Source: Flavobacterium hibisci
GTDB taxonomy: Bacteria > Bacteroidota > Bacteroidia > Flavobacteriales > Flavobacteriaceae
Length of the DNA stretch: 64,000 nt
Reading direction: 5' to 3'
Assembly: GCF_020026925.1 (NCBI RefSeq)
Contig: NZ_JAIQDW010000006.1
Coordinates: 1 to 64,000 of the forward strand
Made by a program: the position numbers and the translations under genes. Positions 44,427 through 53,761 of this stretch are shown here, piece by piece (position 1 is the first letter of the stretch; each line of letters starts with the position of its first letter). The notes under the pieces are model-generated. The model saw only the letters and a list, made by a program, of their open reading frames with translations, ran no database searches and was not told where the DNA came from.

Positions 44427-45920
44427 ATGAATAGCAAAAATAATACCACGGGTTTAGAAGCTTATTTTAACGATTTTAGGCAGAATATTGTTGGAATTAA
44501 TCAGGAGTTTGATTCTCCTTATGGTAGAAAGAAAATCATTTATACTGATTGGACTGCCAGCGGAAGACTCTATCGCCCAATCGAAGAAAAGCTTTTAAAT
44601 GAGTTTGGTCCTTTTGTTGCCAATACCCATACCGAAACAACGGTTTCAGGAACGGCTATGACAAAGGCATATCATCATGCGCGTCACATTATCAAGCGTC
44701 ATACAAACGCCAATACTGATGATGTTCTAATTACGGATGGTACCGGAATGACAGGTGTAATTAATAAGTTTCAGCGAATTTTAGGTTTAAAAGTTCCTGA
44801 GAATTTAAAAGCTTTTACCGCAATTCCAGAGGAGAAAAGACCGATTGTTTTTATCTCGCATATGGAGCATCATTCGAATCAGACTTCCTGGCTGGAAACG
44901 ATTGCAGATGTTGAAATTATTCCGTGTTCTGAAACGGAGAAAGGACTTTTTAGTCTGGATAATTTAAAAGCATTATTAGAAAAATATAAAGACAGAACGA
45001 TAAAAATTGCTTCAATAACAGCTTGTTCAAACGTAACAGGCTTGAAAACACCTTATCATGAAATAGCAAAAGTAATGCATCAGCATAACGGCGTTTGTTT
45101 TGTCGATTTTGCCTGTTCAGGACCTTATGTGCAAATTGATATGCATCCAGAAGATCCGGGAGCGTATCTGGATGGGATTTTCTTTTCGCCACATAAATTT
45201 TTAGGTGGTCCCGGAACTTCAGGAGTACTGATTTTTAATAAAAAGTTATACAATAATATGATTCCGGATTGTCCTGGCGGAGGAACCGTTAGCTGGACTA
45301 ATCCGTGGGGAGAGCATAAATATATTGATAATATTGAAGACCGTGAAGATGGCGGAACACCGGGCTTTTTACAGGTTATTAAAACCGCTCTTGCCATTGA
45401 ACTGAAGGAAGAAATGGGTATTGAAAATATTCTTAAACGGGAACATGAAATTGTTAAGTATGTTTTTAGTGAACTGAATCCTGTTTCGAATATCAAAATT
45501 TTGGCAGGGCATCATCAGGAAAGGTTAGGGGTAATTTCGTTTTTTATAGACGACTTGCATTTTAATCTGGGAGTAAAATTACTGAATGACAGATTCGGAA
45601 TTCAGACTCGTGGCGGATGCAGCTGTGCGGGAACGTATGGACATTTTTTACTGCATGTTGATCAGGAAACTTCTAATAAACTGGTTGATGAAATTACGAT
45701 TGGTGATTTAATTAAAAAACCGGGCTGGATCAGAATGTCAATTCATCCAACGACGACGAATGAGGAGATTGCTTTTGTCTGCCAAAGTATAAAAGAACTT
45801 GCTGAAAATCACGAAAGTTGGAAACTGGATTATGAGTATGATAAAAATACGAATGAGTTTGTGCATAAAAATGCTAATTCGTTTGAAGATGAATTGGTTG
45901 CGAGTTGGTTTGCTTCTTAA
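44427..45920 (+). CDS. Class V aminotransferase (cysteine desulfurase-like)
   Basis: This is a 497-residue PLP enzyme. Lys257 in GIFFSPHKFLGGPGTSG binds the cofactor; VDFACSGPYVQ provides the Asp for the pyridine nitrogen; RGGCSCAGTYGH supplies a possible catalytic Cys region. I start at ATG 44427 (MNSKNNTTG). A TTG at 44367 also opens the frame, but a TATATTTG -7 box lies at 44398-44405, between the two, and the extension has no family-like sequence. The substrate is unknown; cysteine or selenocysteine is plausible. Confidence 0.8.
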   Translation: MNSKNNTTGLEAYFNDFRQNIVGINQEFDSPYGRKKIIYTDWTASGRLYRPIEEKLLNEFGPFVANTHTETTVSGTAMTKAYHHARHIIKRHTNANTDDVLITDGTGMTGVINKFQRILGLKVPENLKAFTAIPEEKRPIVFISHMEHHSNQTSWLETIADVEIIPCSETEKGLFSLDNLKALLEKYKDRTIKIASITACSNVTGLKTPYHEIAKVMHQHNGVCFVDFACSGPYVQIDMHPEDPGAYLDGIFFSPHKFLGGPGTSGVLIFNKKLYNNMIPDCPGGGTVSWTNPWGEHKYIDNIEDREDGGTPGFLQVIKTALAIELKEEMGIENILKREHEIVKYVFSELNPVSNIKILAGHHQERLGVISFFIDDLHFNLGVKLLNDRFGIQTRGGCSCAGTYGHFLLHVDQETSNKLVDEITIGDLIKKPGWIRMSIHPTTTNEEIAFVCQSIKELAENHESWKLDYEYDKNTNEFVHKNANSFEDELVASWFAS

Positions 45921-45941
45921 ATTCTGAAAAATAAATTTTAT

Positions 45942-45980
45942 ATAAAACCTGGCAGCTTTCATAGCTCGTCGGGTTTTATT
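45942..45980. terminator. Likely terminator after the class V aminotransferase
   Basis: ATAAAACC and GGTTTTAT pair as outer arms, with an inner AGCT/AGCT; the following sequence is TTCTC. The stem is imperfect and the T tract short. Confidence 0.5.
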
Positions 45981-46004
45981 TCTCATGGAATAATAAATTT
46001 CTAA

Positions 46005-46076
46005 CCTAGCCCCGATAGAGCGGTTATCCTTTTATGGCAGGGTTTGCCATAAAAGATAGTAGTGAAAGCGGGACTT
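46005..46076 (-). repeat. Dispersed hairpin repeat, copy C (reverse orientation)
   Basis: Read on the minus strand: CCCGCTTTCACTACTATC, stem TTTTATGGCA / TGCCATAAAA, GGATAACCGCTCTATCGGG, GCTAGG. The stem differs from copies A, B and D but pairs fully. Confidence 0.8.
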
Positions 46077-46141
46077 TTGGCCCTGAAAAAGCTAAAAACG
46101 TCTGCTTCTAAGTAATTAATTGATAATCATGCCTATTTTTG

Positions 46142-46172
46142 TTGGCTATTACAAATAAATGTATTAATTTTG
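46142..46172 (+). promoter_or_regulatory. rpsA promoter, TTG-N20-TAATTTTG
   Basis: TTG at 46142-46144 and TAATTTTG at 46165-46172 match the Bacteroidota consensus with a 20-nt spacer. Transcription would start near 46179, leaving a leader of about 110 nt. Confidence 0.75.
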
Positions 46173-46229
46173 CAGTCCTTTTGGCAAAGAAGAGTTTCCA
46201 TTAGGTATCAACTATTTATGTAAAACAAC

Positions 46230-46272
46230 TTCTGTTTTTTCTACTGCTTTATGAAACTCGAGGAAAACAGAA
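46230..46272 (+). promoter_or_regulatory. rpsA leader hairpin
   Basis: TTCTGTTTT (46230-46238) and AAAACAGAA (46264-46272) are perfect 9-bp arms around a 25-nt loop in the leader, ending 19 nt before the ATG. Ribosomal protein S1 genes in other bacteria are autoregulated through structured leaders, so this is a candidate S1-binding site; the similarity is one of position only. Confidence 0.5.
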
Positions 46273-46291
46273 TACAAATTTTTTTATCAGC

Positions 46292-48067
46292 ATGTCTGAA
46301 CAATTAAAATCACAAGAAGAGTTTTTAGCAAATTTTAACTGGCATAACTTCCAAGAAGGAATCGACGCAGTAGATGAGAAAAACTTACAAGAGTTTGAAG
46401 AACTAGTATCAAAAACTTTCATCGCTACAGATCAGGAAGAAGTAGTTGAAGGTGTTGTTGTTAGAATTACAGATAGAGACGTTATCGTTGATATCAATGC
46501 TAAATCTGAAGGTGTTATTTCTTTAAACGAATTCCGTTACAACCCAAACTTAAAAGTAGGTGACAAAGTAGAAGTATTAATCGACATCCGTGAGGACAAA
46601 ACAGGTCAGTTAGTATTATCTCACAGAAAAGCACGTACTATCAAATCTTGGGATAGAGTTATTGCAGCTAATGAAACTGGAGAAATCGTTAACGGTTTTG
46701 TTAAATGCAGAACTAAAGGAGGTATGATCGTTGACGTATTCGGTATCGAAGCGTTCTTACCAGGATCTCAAATTGACGTTAAGCCAATTAGAGACTACGA
46801 TGTATATGTAAACAAAATGATGGAATTCAAAGTGGTAAAAATCAACCACGAATTCAAAAACGTTGTTGTATCTCATAAAGCTCTTATCGAGGCTGATATT
46901 GAAGTACAGAAAAAAGAGATCATCGGTCAATTACAAAAAGGACAAGTATTAGAAGGTGTTGTTAAAAACATCACTTCTTATGGTGTGTTCATTGACTTAG
47001 GTGGTGTTGACGGATTAATTCACATTACTGACCTTTCTTGGAGCAGAATCAACCACCCAAGTGAAGTTCTTGAATTAGACCAAAAATTAAACGTTGTAAT
47101 CCTTGATTTCGATGATGAGAAAACAAGAATTCAATTAGGATTGAAACAATTAAACGCTCACCCATGGGATGCTTTAGATGCTAACTTAACTGTTGGTGAC
47201 AAAGTTAAAGGTAAAGTAGTTGTAATCGCTGATTACGGTGCATTTATCGAAGTTGCTGAAGGTGTTGAAGGTTTAATCCACGTTTCTGAAATGTCATGGT
47301 CAACTCACTTACGTTCTGCTCAGGACTTCGTGAAAGTTGGAGATGTTGTTGAAGCAGTTATCTTAACTCTTGACAGAGAAGATCGTAAGATGTCATTAGG
47401 TATCAAACAATTAACTCAGGATCCATGGACTGACATTACTTCTAAATACCCGGTAGGTTCTAAACACACAGGTATCGTTAGAAACTTCACAAACTTTGGT
47501 ATTTTCGTAGAATTAGAAGAAGGAATTGATGGATTAATCTACATTTCTGACCTTTCATGGACTAAGAAAATCAAACACCCATCTGAGTTTGTAAACGTTG
47601 GTGAAAAACTTGATGTTGTAGTATTAGAATTAGATGTTGAAGGACGTAAATTATCTTTAGGTCACAAACAAACTACTGCTAATCCTTGGGATCAATACGA
47701 AGATTCTTTCGCTGTAGGAACTATCCACAACGGTGAGATTTCTGAAATCGTTGACAAAGGAGCTACTGTAGAATTCGGAGATGATATCGTTGCTTTCATT
47801 CCAACTCGTCACCTTGAAAAAGAAGACGGAAAGAAATTGAAAAAAGGTGATTCAGCTGATTTCAAAGTAATCGAGTTCAACAAAGAATTCAAAAGAGTTG
47901 TTGCTTCTCACACTGCTATCTTCAGAGAAGAAGAAGAGAAAAATGTGAAAGCTGCTGCTGAAACTACTGCATCTGCATCTACTAACGCACCAGCTGCGAC
48001 TTTAGGTGATAACAATGATGTATTAGCTGCTTTAAAAGCTAAAATGGAAAAAACTGAGAAAAAATAA
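46292..48067 (+). CDS. rpsA: 30S ribosomal protein S1
   Basis: This 591-residue protein has about six S1 RNA-binding repeats, for example LEGVVKNITSYGVFIDLGG, KGKVVVIADYGAFIEVAEG and TGIVRNFTNFGIFVELEEG. It binds mRNA on the 30S subunit. In Bacteroidota, which seldom use Shine-Dalgarno pairing, S1 is thought to matter strongly for initiation. The frame is rich in favoured codons as expected for a highly expressed gene. It has its own promoter, leader and terminator. Confidence 0.97.
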   Translation: MSEQLKSQEEFLANFNWHNFQEGIDAVDEKNLQEFEELVSKTFIATDQEEVVEGVVVRITDRDVIVDINAKSEGVISLNEFRYNPNLKVGDKVEVLIDIREDKTGQLVLSHRKARTIKSWDRVIAANETGEIVNGFVKCRTKGGMIVDVFGIEAFLPGSQIDVKPIRDYDVYVNKMMEFKVVKINHEFKNVVVSHKALIEADIEVQKKEIIGQLQKGQVLEGVVKNITSYGVFIDLGGVDGLIHITDLSWSRINHPSEVLELDQKLNVVILDFDDEKTRIQLGLKQLNAHPWDALDANLTVGDKVKGKVVVIADYGAFIEVAEGVEGLIHVSEMSWSTHLRSAQDFVKVGDVVEAVILTLDREDRKMSLGIKQLTQDPWTDITSKYPVGSKHTGIVRNFTNFGIFVELEEGIDGLIYISDLSWTKKIKHPSEFVNVGEKLDVVVLELDVEGRKLSLGHKQTTANPWDQYEDSFAVGTIHNGEISEIVDKGATVEFGDDIVAFIPTRHLEKEDGKKLKKGDSADFKVIEFNKEFKRVVASHTAIFREEEEKNVKAAAETTASASTNAPAATLGDNNDVLAALKAKMEKTEKK

Positions 48068-48089
48068 TTCTTACGTTTTTTATAAATAG

Positions 48090-48120
48090 AAAGTCCCGCA
48101 GAGATGTGGGACTTTTTTTT
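48090..48120 (+). terminator. rpsA terminator
   Basis: AAAGTCCC and GGGACTTT form an 8-bp stem with a 10-nt loop that is itself partly paired, followed by a run of T. Confidence 0.85.
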
Positions 48121-48214
48121 GTTTGAGGTTTAAGGTTTCAAGTTTCAAGCTTGTCAGTGGGAGCAAAGTCGATAACTCATAGTAGTTGAAATTTGATTTG
48201 TTTATTATGCTTTA

Positions 48215-48295
48215 GGAGCTATTTCCAGCTATCATTCCAAATCTTTTATGCCGAACGCCGGCACAAAAGGATTTTCCCTTCTATCTGGGCTAGGC
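48215..48295 (+). repeat. Dispersed hairpin repeat, copy D
   Basis: AGGAGCTATTTCCAGC, ATCATTCCAAATC, stem TTTTATGCCG / CGGCACAAAA, GGATTTTCCCTTCTATC, GGGCTAGG. It lies between the rpsA terminator and the convergent ExbD genes. Confidence 0.8.
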
Positions 48296-48317
48296 ATTCA
48301 TTTTCAGAATAAAATTT

Positions 48318-48833
48318 TTAATTTGAAGCTAATAATTTTGTTTCTTCAGGAGTGAAATCATTTACAATTGCATAAGAATTAATCCCTGTAATGTTCATTT
48401 CGTCAAGTATATCAACCAGATTTCCGTAATTAGATTTTTTACTGGGTTTAATAATCACTATTACACCTTTTTCAGTACTATCTGTGTATTGGTGAATCTT
48501 TTTATTTATAGCGATTAGTTCCTTTCTTATTCCATTTTTACCGTAATCAATTTGTTTAGGATTTTGTACAGGAGAATGTATTAATCCCATATAACTAATC
48601 ATTTTGTTATTATCGTCCAGTAATAAAGTCAAGACTCTAAGCTCGTCTACACGATAGCAACCGCCCGACCATTCATCAATGCAATCTGGTACTCCTAAAT
48701 CCATCATTTTAGGTTTCCTTAATTCCCCTGCAACCATAAAAAATATAATCAGTAGAAAAGAAATACTGACCATTGCGGTTAAATCAACGCTTGTAGTTAG
48801 TTTTCTGCTTCGGACTTTTCTATTAATTTCCAT
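48318..48833 (-). CDS. ExbD/TolR-like protein lacking the membrane aspartate, copy 2
   Basis: This 171-residue protein has one N-terminal transmembrane helix and a periplasmic domain. The helix reads DLTAMVSISFLLIIFFMV. The usual Bacteroidota ExbD motif is TPMVD, with Asp needed for proton use; here it is TAMVS, with Ser23 at that place. The C-terminal part (KPSKKSNYGNLVDILDEM) matches its neighbour. It lies 12 nt after the stop of copy 1. No exbB/tolQ gene is near. It may be a structural partner in an energising complex encoded elsewhere. Confidence 0.8.
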   Translation of the reverse strand: MEINRKVRSRKLTTSVDLTAMVSISFLLIIFFMVAGELRKPKMMDLGVPDCIDEWSGGCYRVDELRVLTLLLDDNNKMISYMGLIHSPVQNPKQIDYGKNGIRKELIAINKKIHQYTDSTEKGVIVIIKPSKKSNYGNLVDILDEMNITGINSYAIVNDFTPEETKLLASN

Positions 48834-48845
48834 AATTTGAGAATT

Positions 48846-49367
48846 TTAGTTAGCTGCTAATAGTTTTGATTCTTCAGGAGTGAAATCATCTACAATCGTA
48901 TATGTATCAATTTTAGTAATTGACATTTCATCTAAAATGTCAACCAAATTCTTGAAATTGCATTTTTTGCTTGGTTTTATTATAACGATTAGGCTTTTGT
49001 CAGGACTTCCAGTATAATCCTGAACTTTCTTTTTTTTATTTAATAGTTCTTTTCGGATGCCATTAGCTCCATATTTAATTTGTTTAGGTTTATCGGTATA
49101 TCCAAGTAATCCTGAATAAGTAATAATTTTATCATTTTTATCAAGTAGAATTGTTGTGACACGATAATCTATACCAACACCACAATGGATTACTCCATCC
49201 CATACCGGATCTTTATCAGGTAATCCTAAACTAATTCCCTTTGGCTTCGATAATTCAATCGTAACCATAAAAAATATAATCAGTAAAAATGAAATGCTTA
49301 CCATTGCGGTTAAATCAACTCTGGTGTTTAATTTTTTGCTTCTCACTTTTTTAGGCAGATTTTCCAT
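48846..49367 (-). CDS. ExbD/TolR-like protein lacking the membrane aspartate, copy 1
   Basis: This 173-residue protein closely resembles the gene next to it, so the two arose by tandem duplication. It has the helix DLTAMVSISFLLIIFFMV with Ser24 in place of the essential Asp, then a periplasmic domain with YTGSPDKSLIVIIKPSKKC and NLVDILDEMSI. Length and layout are normal for ExbD. The promoter is not obvious. A motor role alone is doubtful without Asp; see findings. Confidence 0.8.
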   Translation of the reverse strand: MENLPKKVRSKKLNTRVDLTAMVSISFLLIIFFMVTIELSKPKGISLGLPDKDPVWDGVIHCGVGIDYRVTTILLDKNDKIITYSGLLGYTDKPKQIKYGANGIRKELLNKKKKVQDYTGSPDKSLIVIIKPSKKCNFKNLVDILDEMSITKIDTYTIVDDFTPEESKLLAAN

Positions 49368-49446
49368 AATGAATGATTTTTTAATAAAGCTAATGATAAA
49401 ATTGAAACAAAAAAGATTTATACTTAAAAATAATTTAATCTATTTC

Positions 49447-52400
49447 TTAATTTCCATTGTTGATAAACTCTGAAGGAGACATTCCAAAACTCTTTTGAAA
49501 ATTTCTGCTGAAACTCGACTGCGAATTGTATCCCACTATTTCTGCAATTTCATAGACTTTGTATTTTCCGGAAAGCAATAATTCTGCTGCCTTTTTCAGT
49601 CGTGCATTGTTAATCAGTTCATTAGGACTCAGGTTAGATATGTCTTTTATTTTGCGATATAAAGTAGAACGGCTCATGTGGAGAATATCGGCTAATGATT
49701 CGACACTTAGATTTGTATCTGCCATATTCTGGTCAATAATTTCATCCAGTTTTTTAATAAAATCCTCGTCGGTTTTATTATGGGCAATTGTTTTTAAATG
49801 GGACAGGGGAGAACTTGCATAATATTCCATAACATGCCGCCTGTTGGATATTAAATTGTCAATTTGAGCCAATATAAAATCCATAGAAAATGGCTTGGAA
49901 ATATATGCATCAGCGCCTGATTCTAAACCTTTGATTCTGGATTGTACTGCGCTCAAGGCTGTGAGTAAAATTACAGGAATATGACTTGTTTCAATATTAG
50001 ATTTAATACGGCCGCATAACTCAATTCCGTCCATTACAGGCATTGTAATATCGCTGATAACGATATGTATTGTTTCATTGTGGATTACTTTTAATGCTTC
50101 TTCTCCATTGGCTGCTTTAAAAATTTTATATTCTTTGCTAAGCTCTTTGCTCATAAAATTAAGCAGTTCTAAATTGTCCTCTACAACCAGTATTTGGGTT
50201 TTGATATTTTTAGCTATAATCTCATTTTCAAATTCTTCATTGCTTTCTTTTCCTGTTTCAGGGGAATCTTTATAGAGATGAAATTCGCTCTCCTGACGCA
50301 GCGGTAACTGCAACACAAAAGTATTCATTGAAACGTCTGAAAATTGCAATTTTAATGTACCATTATGTAATTCAGTCAATGAATGGGCTAGTGATAATCC
50401 GATTCCTGTACCTGTCTGCATTTCAGATCCTAATATCCTGAAGAAAGGTTCGAAAATTTTGTTTTTAAGGGTTTTTGGAATCAAGTTTCCGTCATTTTTG
50501 ATGATAAATTCCAAAGAATCTTCATCCCTGAATAATGTAATGAAAACTTTGCTTTTGGCATATTTGATCGCATTACTGATTAAATTGCTTAGGATTTTCC
50601 GAATTGCCTCTTCATCTACGAATGCATAAATATTTTTTTCTCCCAGTTCCAGTTCGAAATGGATGTTTTTTTCTTCAATTAAAGGAGTGAATTCAGACTG
50701 TAAATGTTTAACAAGCATTGATATATTCGTTTCAACAAAAGTCAATCCCAAGCCTTCCATTTCTGTTTTTCTAAAATCAAGCAATTCATTGACCAAATTC
50801 AATAAGCGGGAAGTATTCTTTTCCATTATTGATAAATTAGGCAGAATTTCAGGAGATTCATAGGTTTTTTTGAGCAAACTTTCTAAAGGACTTTTAATTA
50901 AGGTTAAAGGCGTTCTGATTTCGTGTGCAACATTGGTGAAAAATTCAATTTTTGCATGATAGATTTCCTTTTCTTTCTCGTTATTAAGAGTTGCTATTTT
51001 TTGGTTATTCTCCTTGATTGTTTTACGGTGATATCGATGCAAAAGCCAGTAAAAACAACCTGATAGTAGTAAAAAATAGAGAAAAAATGCATAACTGCTT
51101 GCCCAAAATGGTGGTAATATTGTAATGGCAACGACAGCTTCCTTACTCCATATTCCGCTTGCACTTAATGACTTTACCCTGAATTTATAATCACCCGACG
51201 GAAGTTCAGTAAAAAAAACTTTATTGTTTTTATTCAGGTAAACCCAATCATCACTTATCCCGTCCAGTTTATACCAATATTCTGTAAGCTCAGGAGCTGT
51301 GTAGCTTAATGAAGCAAAATCAATATTAAAATTAGACTGGTGATTTTTTAAAGTAATTTTTTTGATGTAAGAAACAGATTCGTCCAGCGGTGACTCTTCA
51401 TCATTAACGCCAACATCCTGATTGTTAATCTGAAGACCTGTAATAAATATAGGCGGATTGTATTTGTAGGCACTGAAATTTTTAGGATTAAAGCTAATCA
51501 TTCCGTTCAGGTTCCCAAAATACATATCTCCGTTAGAATCTTTAAAGGCAGAGCTGTAATTAAACTGGTCGCTCAGTAATCCGTTTGCTGTGGTGAAGAT
51601 TTTCACAGCCTTCGTTTTATAATTAAATGTGACCAGTCCTTTTGAAGTTGTAATCCATAAATTTTCTTTTTCATCCTGAAGAATAGAATAAATTACATTG
51701 CTTGGAAACCCTTCCTTAGTGGTAAATTTTCTGAATTCTTTTTTTCGGATATCAAATAAATTCAGGCCATTTTCGGTTGCTATCCAAAGGTTGTTCTGCT
51801 TATCCTGAAAAATCGATGTGATAAAATCATTACTGATGCTTTTATCATTTTTTGAATCATACCTGTAAACTGCTTTTTCCTTAGTTTTAGCATTGTAATA
51901 AAATAGTCCGTCCCTGTAGGAGCCTGCCCATAAATTTCCGTCTTTGTCTTTAAACATACAGGTATAATGTGTGTTTTGGGAAAAATAATCGCAAATTTTG
52001 AAATTATCATTTTGATCATCATATATATAAATCCCCAGAGAAGTTACTACATATAATTTCTTTTCCGGAGTTTCATAAAACGTAATAATAAAATTACTTC
52101 TTAAATTACTGGAATTCTGGTCATAATGTTTGATGACTTGTCCGGTATTAGCATCTATTACATCCAATCCATGCTCAAAAGTTCCTATCCAGACTTTATT
52201 TCCTCTTGGTAAAACGGCATGTATGTTATAAAAGGAGAGTCCTGATTTTGTTCCATTGGGCTGAAAATTTACAAATTTCCTCGTCTGCAGGTTAAATTTA
52301 TTAATCCCGGCATCTTCAGTACCAATCCAGAGATTTTCATGGTCGTCTTTGTGAATCTCACGAACGGCACTTCCCACAATTGCATTTTCACTCATACGCG

Positions 52401-53391
52401 GAAAGTATTTTTTAAACTGATCGTATTGTTTTTGATGGTAATTTACCCCTCCAAAATAAGTTCCAATCCAGACCCCGTTTTCCTTATCAATAGTAATGCA
52501 ATACGCTGCATTATCTGAAATTGCATAAGGATCGCTCGGGCTTTTGCGTAAATTTCGTATGGTTTGATTTTTTAAATTATAAATGTAAGCACCGGATTCA
52601 CTGGCGATCCATAAGTCATTTTTGTTCTTTTTAAATTGTCTGACAAAGATCGGTCTTGCGGAACCGTTAATAAAAGGAGATGTTTTTCCTGTTGATACAT
52701 CATATTTATAAACACCGTGATCCCTTGTACCAATTAAAATTGAATTCGCATCTAATGCATAAATAACCGAAATTGAAAAATTGATGCCGGGAAGCTGTAC
52801 ATTAATTTTATCAAAACTTTGAGTAGCTTCAGAATAACGGTATAAATCATCATATGATGATGCCCATATTACTCCATTTTTATCACACGTAATAGAAGTG
52901 GCATAAAATGAATTTCTGTCAAACAGTTTGGTTTCTTTTGTATCAACATTATATTTTACAAGTGTTCCAATAGAAATAAACCACAAATTATTTTTCAGGT
53001 CATTATCAATATCATTAATACGATTGTTTATTGCCTCGTTCAGAAAAGTAAATTTTTCTAACTTTTTATCATAAGAATACAATCCTTTGTCAGTTCCGAC
53101 CCAGATATAATTTTTGAATTCATGCAGCGATTGAATATAGTTTATTCCTAATGATGTTTTAGGGTTTGATCCGCTGCGGAATGTTTTAAAATGATATCCG
53201 TCAAAGCGGTTTAGACCATCCTTAGTGCCAAACCATAAAAAACCATCTTTGTCCTGAATGGAGGCTAGAACAGAATTATTAGACATGCCGTTTTCAACCT
53301 TATAATGTTTGAAATAATATTCCTGACTGAAAATTGTAGCTGACAAAAACAAAAGACAAATGACTGTCCCTATTTTGAAAAATCGTTGCAT
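49447..53391 (-). CDS. Hybrid two-component system regulator (HTCS) of the glycan cluster
   Basis: This 1314-residue protein has a signal peptide (residues 1-22), about 14 beta-propeller repeats (GLWFGTKDGLNRFDG type, to about 680), a Y_Y_Y domain (about 690-760), one transmembrane helix (about 768-788), HisKA with AHEIRTPLTLIKS (His823), HATPase (about 930-1040), a receiver (Asp1114 in VISDITMPVMDG), and an AraC-type HTH (about 1215-1310). Such proteins bind oligosaccharides in the periplasm and act on DNA in the cytoplasm. It is divergent from the hydrolase cluster that it presumably controls. Confidence 0.95.
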   Translation of the reverse strand: MQRFFKIGTVICLLFLSATIFSQEYYFKHYKVENGMSNNSVLASIQDKDGFLWFGTKDGLNRFDGYHFKTFRSGSNPKTSLGINYIQSLHEFKNYIWVGTDKGLYSYDKKLEKFTFLNEAINNRINDIDNDLKNNLWFISIGTLVKYNVDTKETKLFDRNSFYATSITCDKNGVIWASSYDDLYRYSEATQSFDKINVQLPGINFSISVIYALDANSILIGTRDHGVYKYDVSTGKTSPFINGSARPIFVRQFKKNKNDLWIASESGAYIYNLKNQTIRNLRKSPSDPYAISDNAAYCITIDKENGVWIGTYFGGVNYHQKQYDQFKKYFPRMSENAIVGSAVREIHKDDHENLWIGTEDAGINKFNLQTRKFVNFQPNGTKSGLSFYNIHAVLPRGNKVWIGTFEHGLDVIDANTGQVIKHYDQNSSNLRSNFIITFYETPEKKLYVVTSLGIYIYDDQNDNFKICDYFSQNTHYTCMFKDKDGNLWAGSYRDGLFYYNAKTKEKAVYRYDSKNDKSISNDFITSIFQDKQNNLWIATENGLNLFDIRKKEFRKFTTKEGFPSNVIYSILQDEKENLWITTSKGLVTFNYKTKAVKIFTTANGLLSDQFNYSSAFKDSNGDMYFGNLNGMISFNPKNFSAYKYNPPIFITGLQINNQDVGVNDEESPLDESVSYIKKITLKNHQSNFNIDFASLSYTAPELTEYWYKLDGISDDWVYLNKNNKVFFTELPSGDYKFRVKSLSASGIWSKEAVVAITILPPFWASSYAFFLYFLLLSGCFYWLLHRYHRKTIKENNQKIATLNNEKEKEIYHAKIEFFTNVAHEIRTPLTLIKSPLESLLKKTYESPEILPNLSIMEKNTSRLLNLVNELLDFRKTEMEGLGLTFVETNISMLVKHLQSEFTPLIEEKNIHFELELGEKNIYAFVDEEAIRKILSNLISNAIKYAKSKVFITLFRDEDSLEFIIKNDGNLIPKTLKNKIFEPFFRILGSEMQTGTGIGLSLAHSLTELHNGTLKLQFSDVSMNTFVLQLPLRQESEFHLYKDSPETGKESNEEFENEIIAKNIKTQILVVEDNLELLNFMSKELSKEYKIFKAANGEEALKVIHNETIHIVISDITMPVMDGIELCGRIKSNIETSHIPVILLTALSAVQSRIKGLESGADAYISKPFSMDFILAQIDNLISNRRHVMEYYASSPLSHLKTIAHNKTDEDFIKKLDEIIDQNMADTNLSVESLADILHMSRSTLYRKIKDISNLSPNELINNARLKKAAELLLSGKYKVYEIAEIVGYNSQSSFSRNFQKSFGMSPSEFINNGN

Positions 53392-53761
53392 GTGAATGTT
53401 TTTATTAATTTTTTATAAAAATAGCTTCTCTTATTGTGTCATAAGCATGCATTCTGTTTTGTATGCAGGTTTACAAGGTTTTTTATAGATGATTTGAATG
53501 ATTTAAACACAATTGTGAGACAAAATGGGGTTACAATTGTGTTGCCAATATCCTATTTTGGTCAAAAAATAAAATGACATTTTTTTAGTATTTAAATTGT
53601 GATATTGATAAATAAACACTGAAATATCTACTGATAAATAAAAATACACATCTTAACCTTGGCTGCAATATTACTTAATTTTTGGTAATACAAAATGAAA
53701 AAGTAATTTTTTAATCTCAATAATTGAAACAATAAAAAAAACATTCCAATACCTTTTTATA
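53392..53761. other. Divergent control region of the HTCS and glycan cluster
   Basis: This 370-nt spacer has no gene. It holds an 80-bp block (53506-53585) repeated near the right end of the window, and the word CACATCTTAA at 53647-53656, also found at 63965-63974. Both are probably regulatory. Confidence 0.6.
53506..53585 (+). promoter_or_regulatory. PUL control block, copy 1
   Basis: The block contains gacaaaatgg, ccaatatccta, ttttggtcaaaaaataaaat and matches 63746-63825 without gaps at 65 of 80 positions by eye. Inside copy 1, ACAATTGTG occurs twice (53509-53517 and 53533-53541), 24 bp apart, like a direct-repeat operator; the second is not kept in the other block. Confidence 0.65.
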
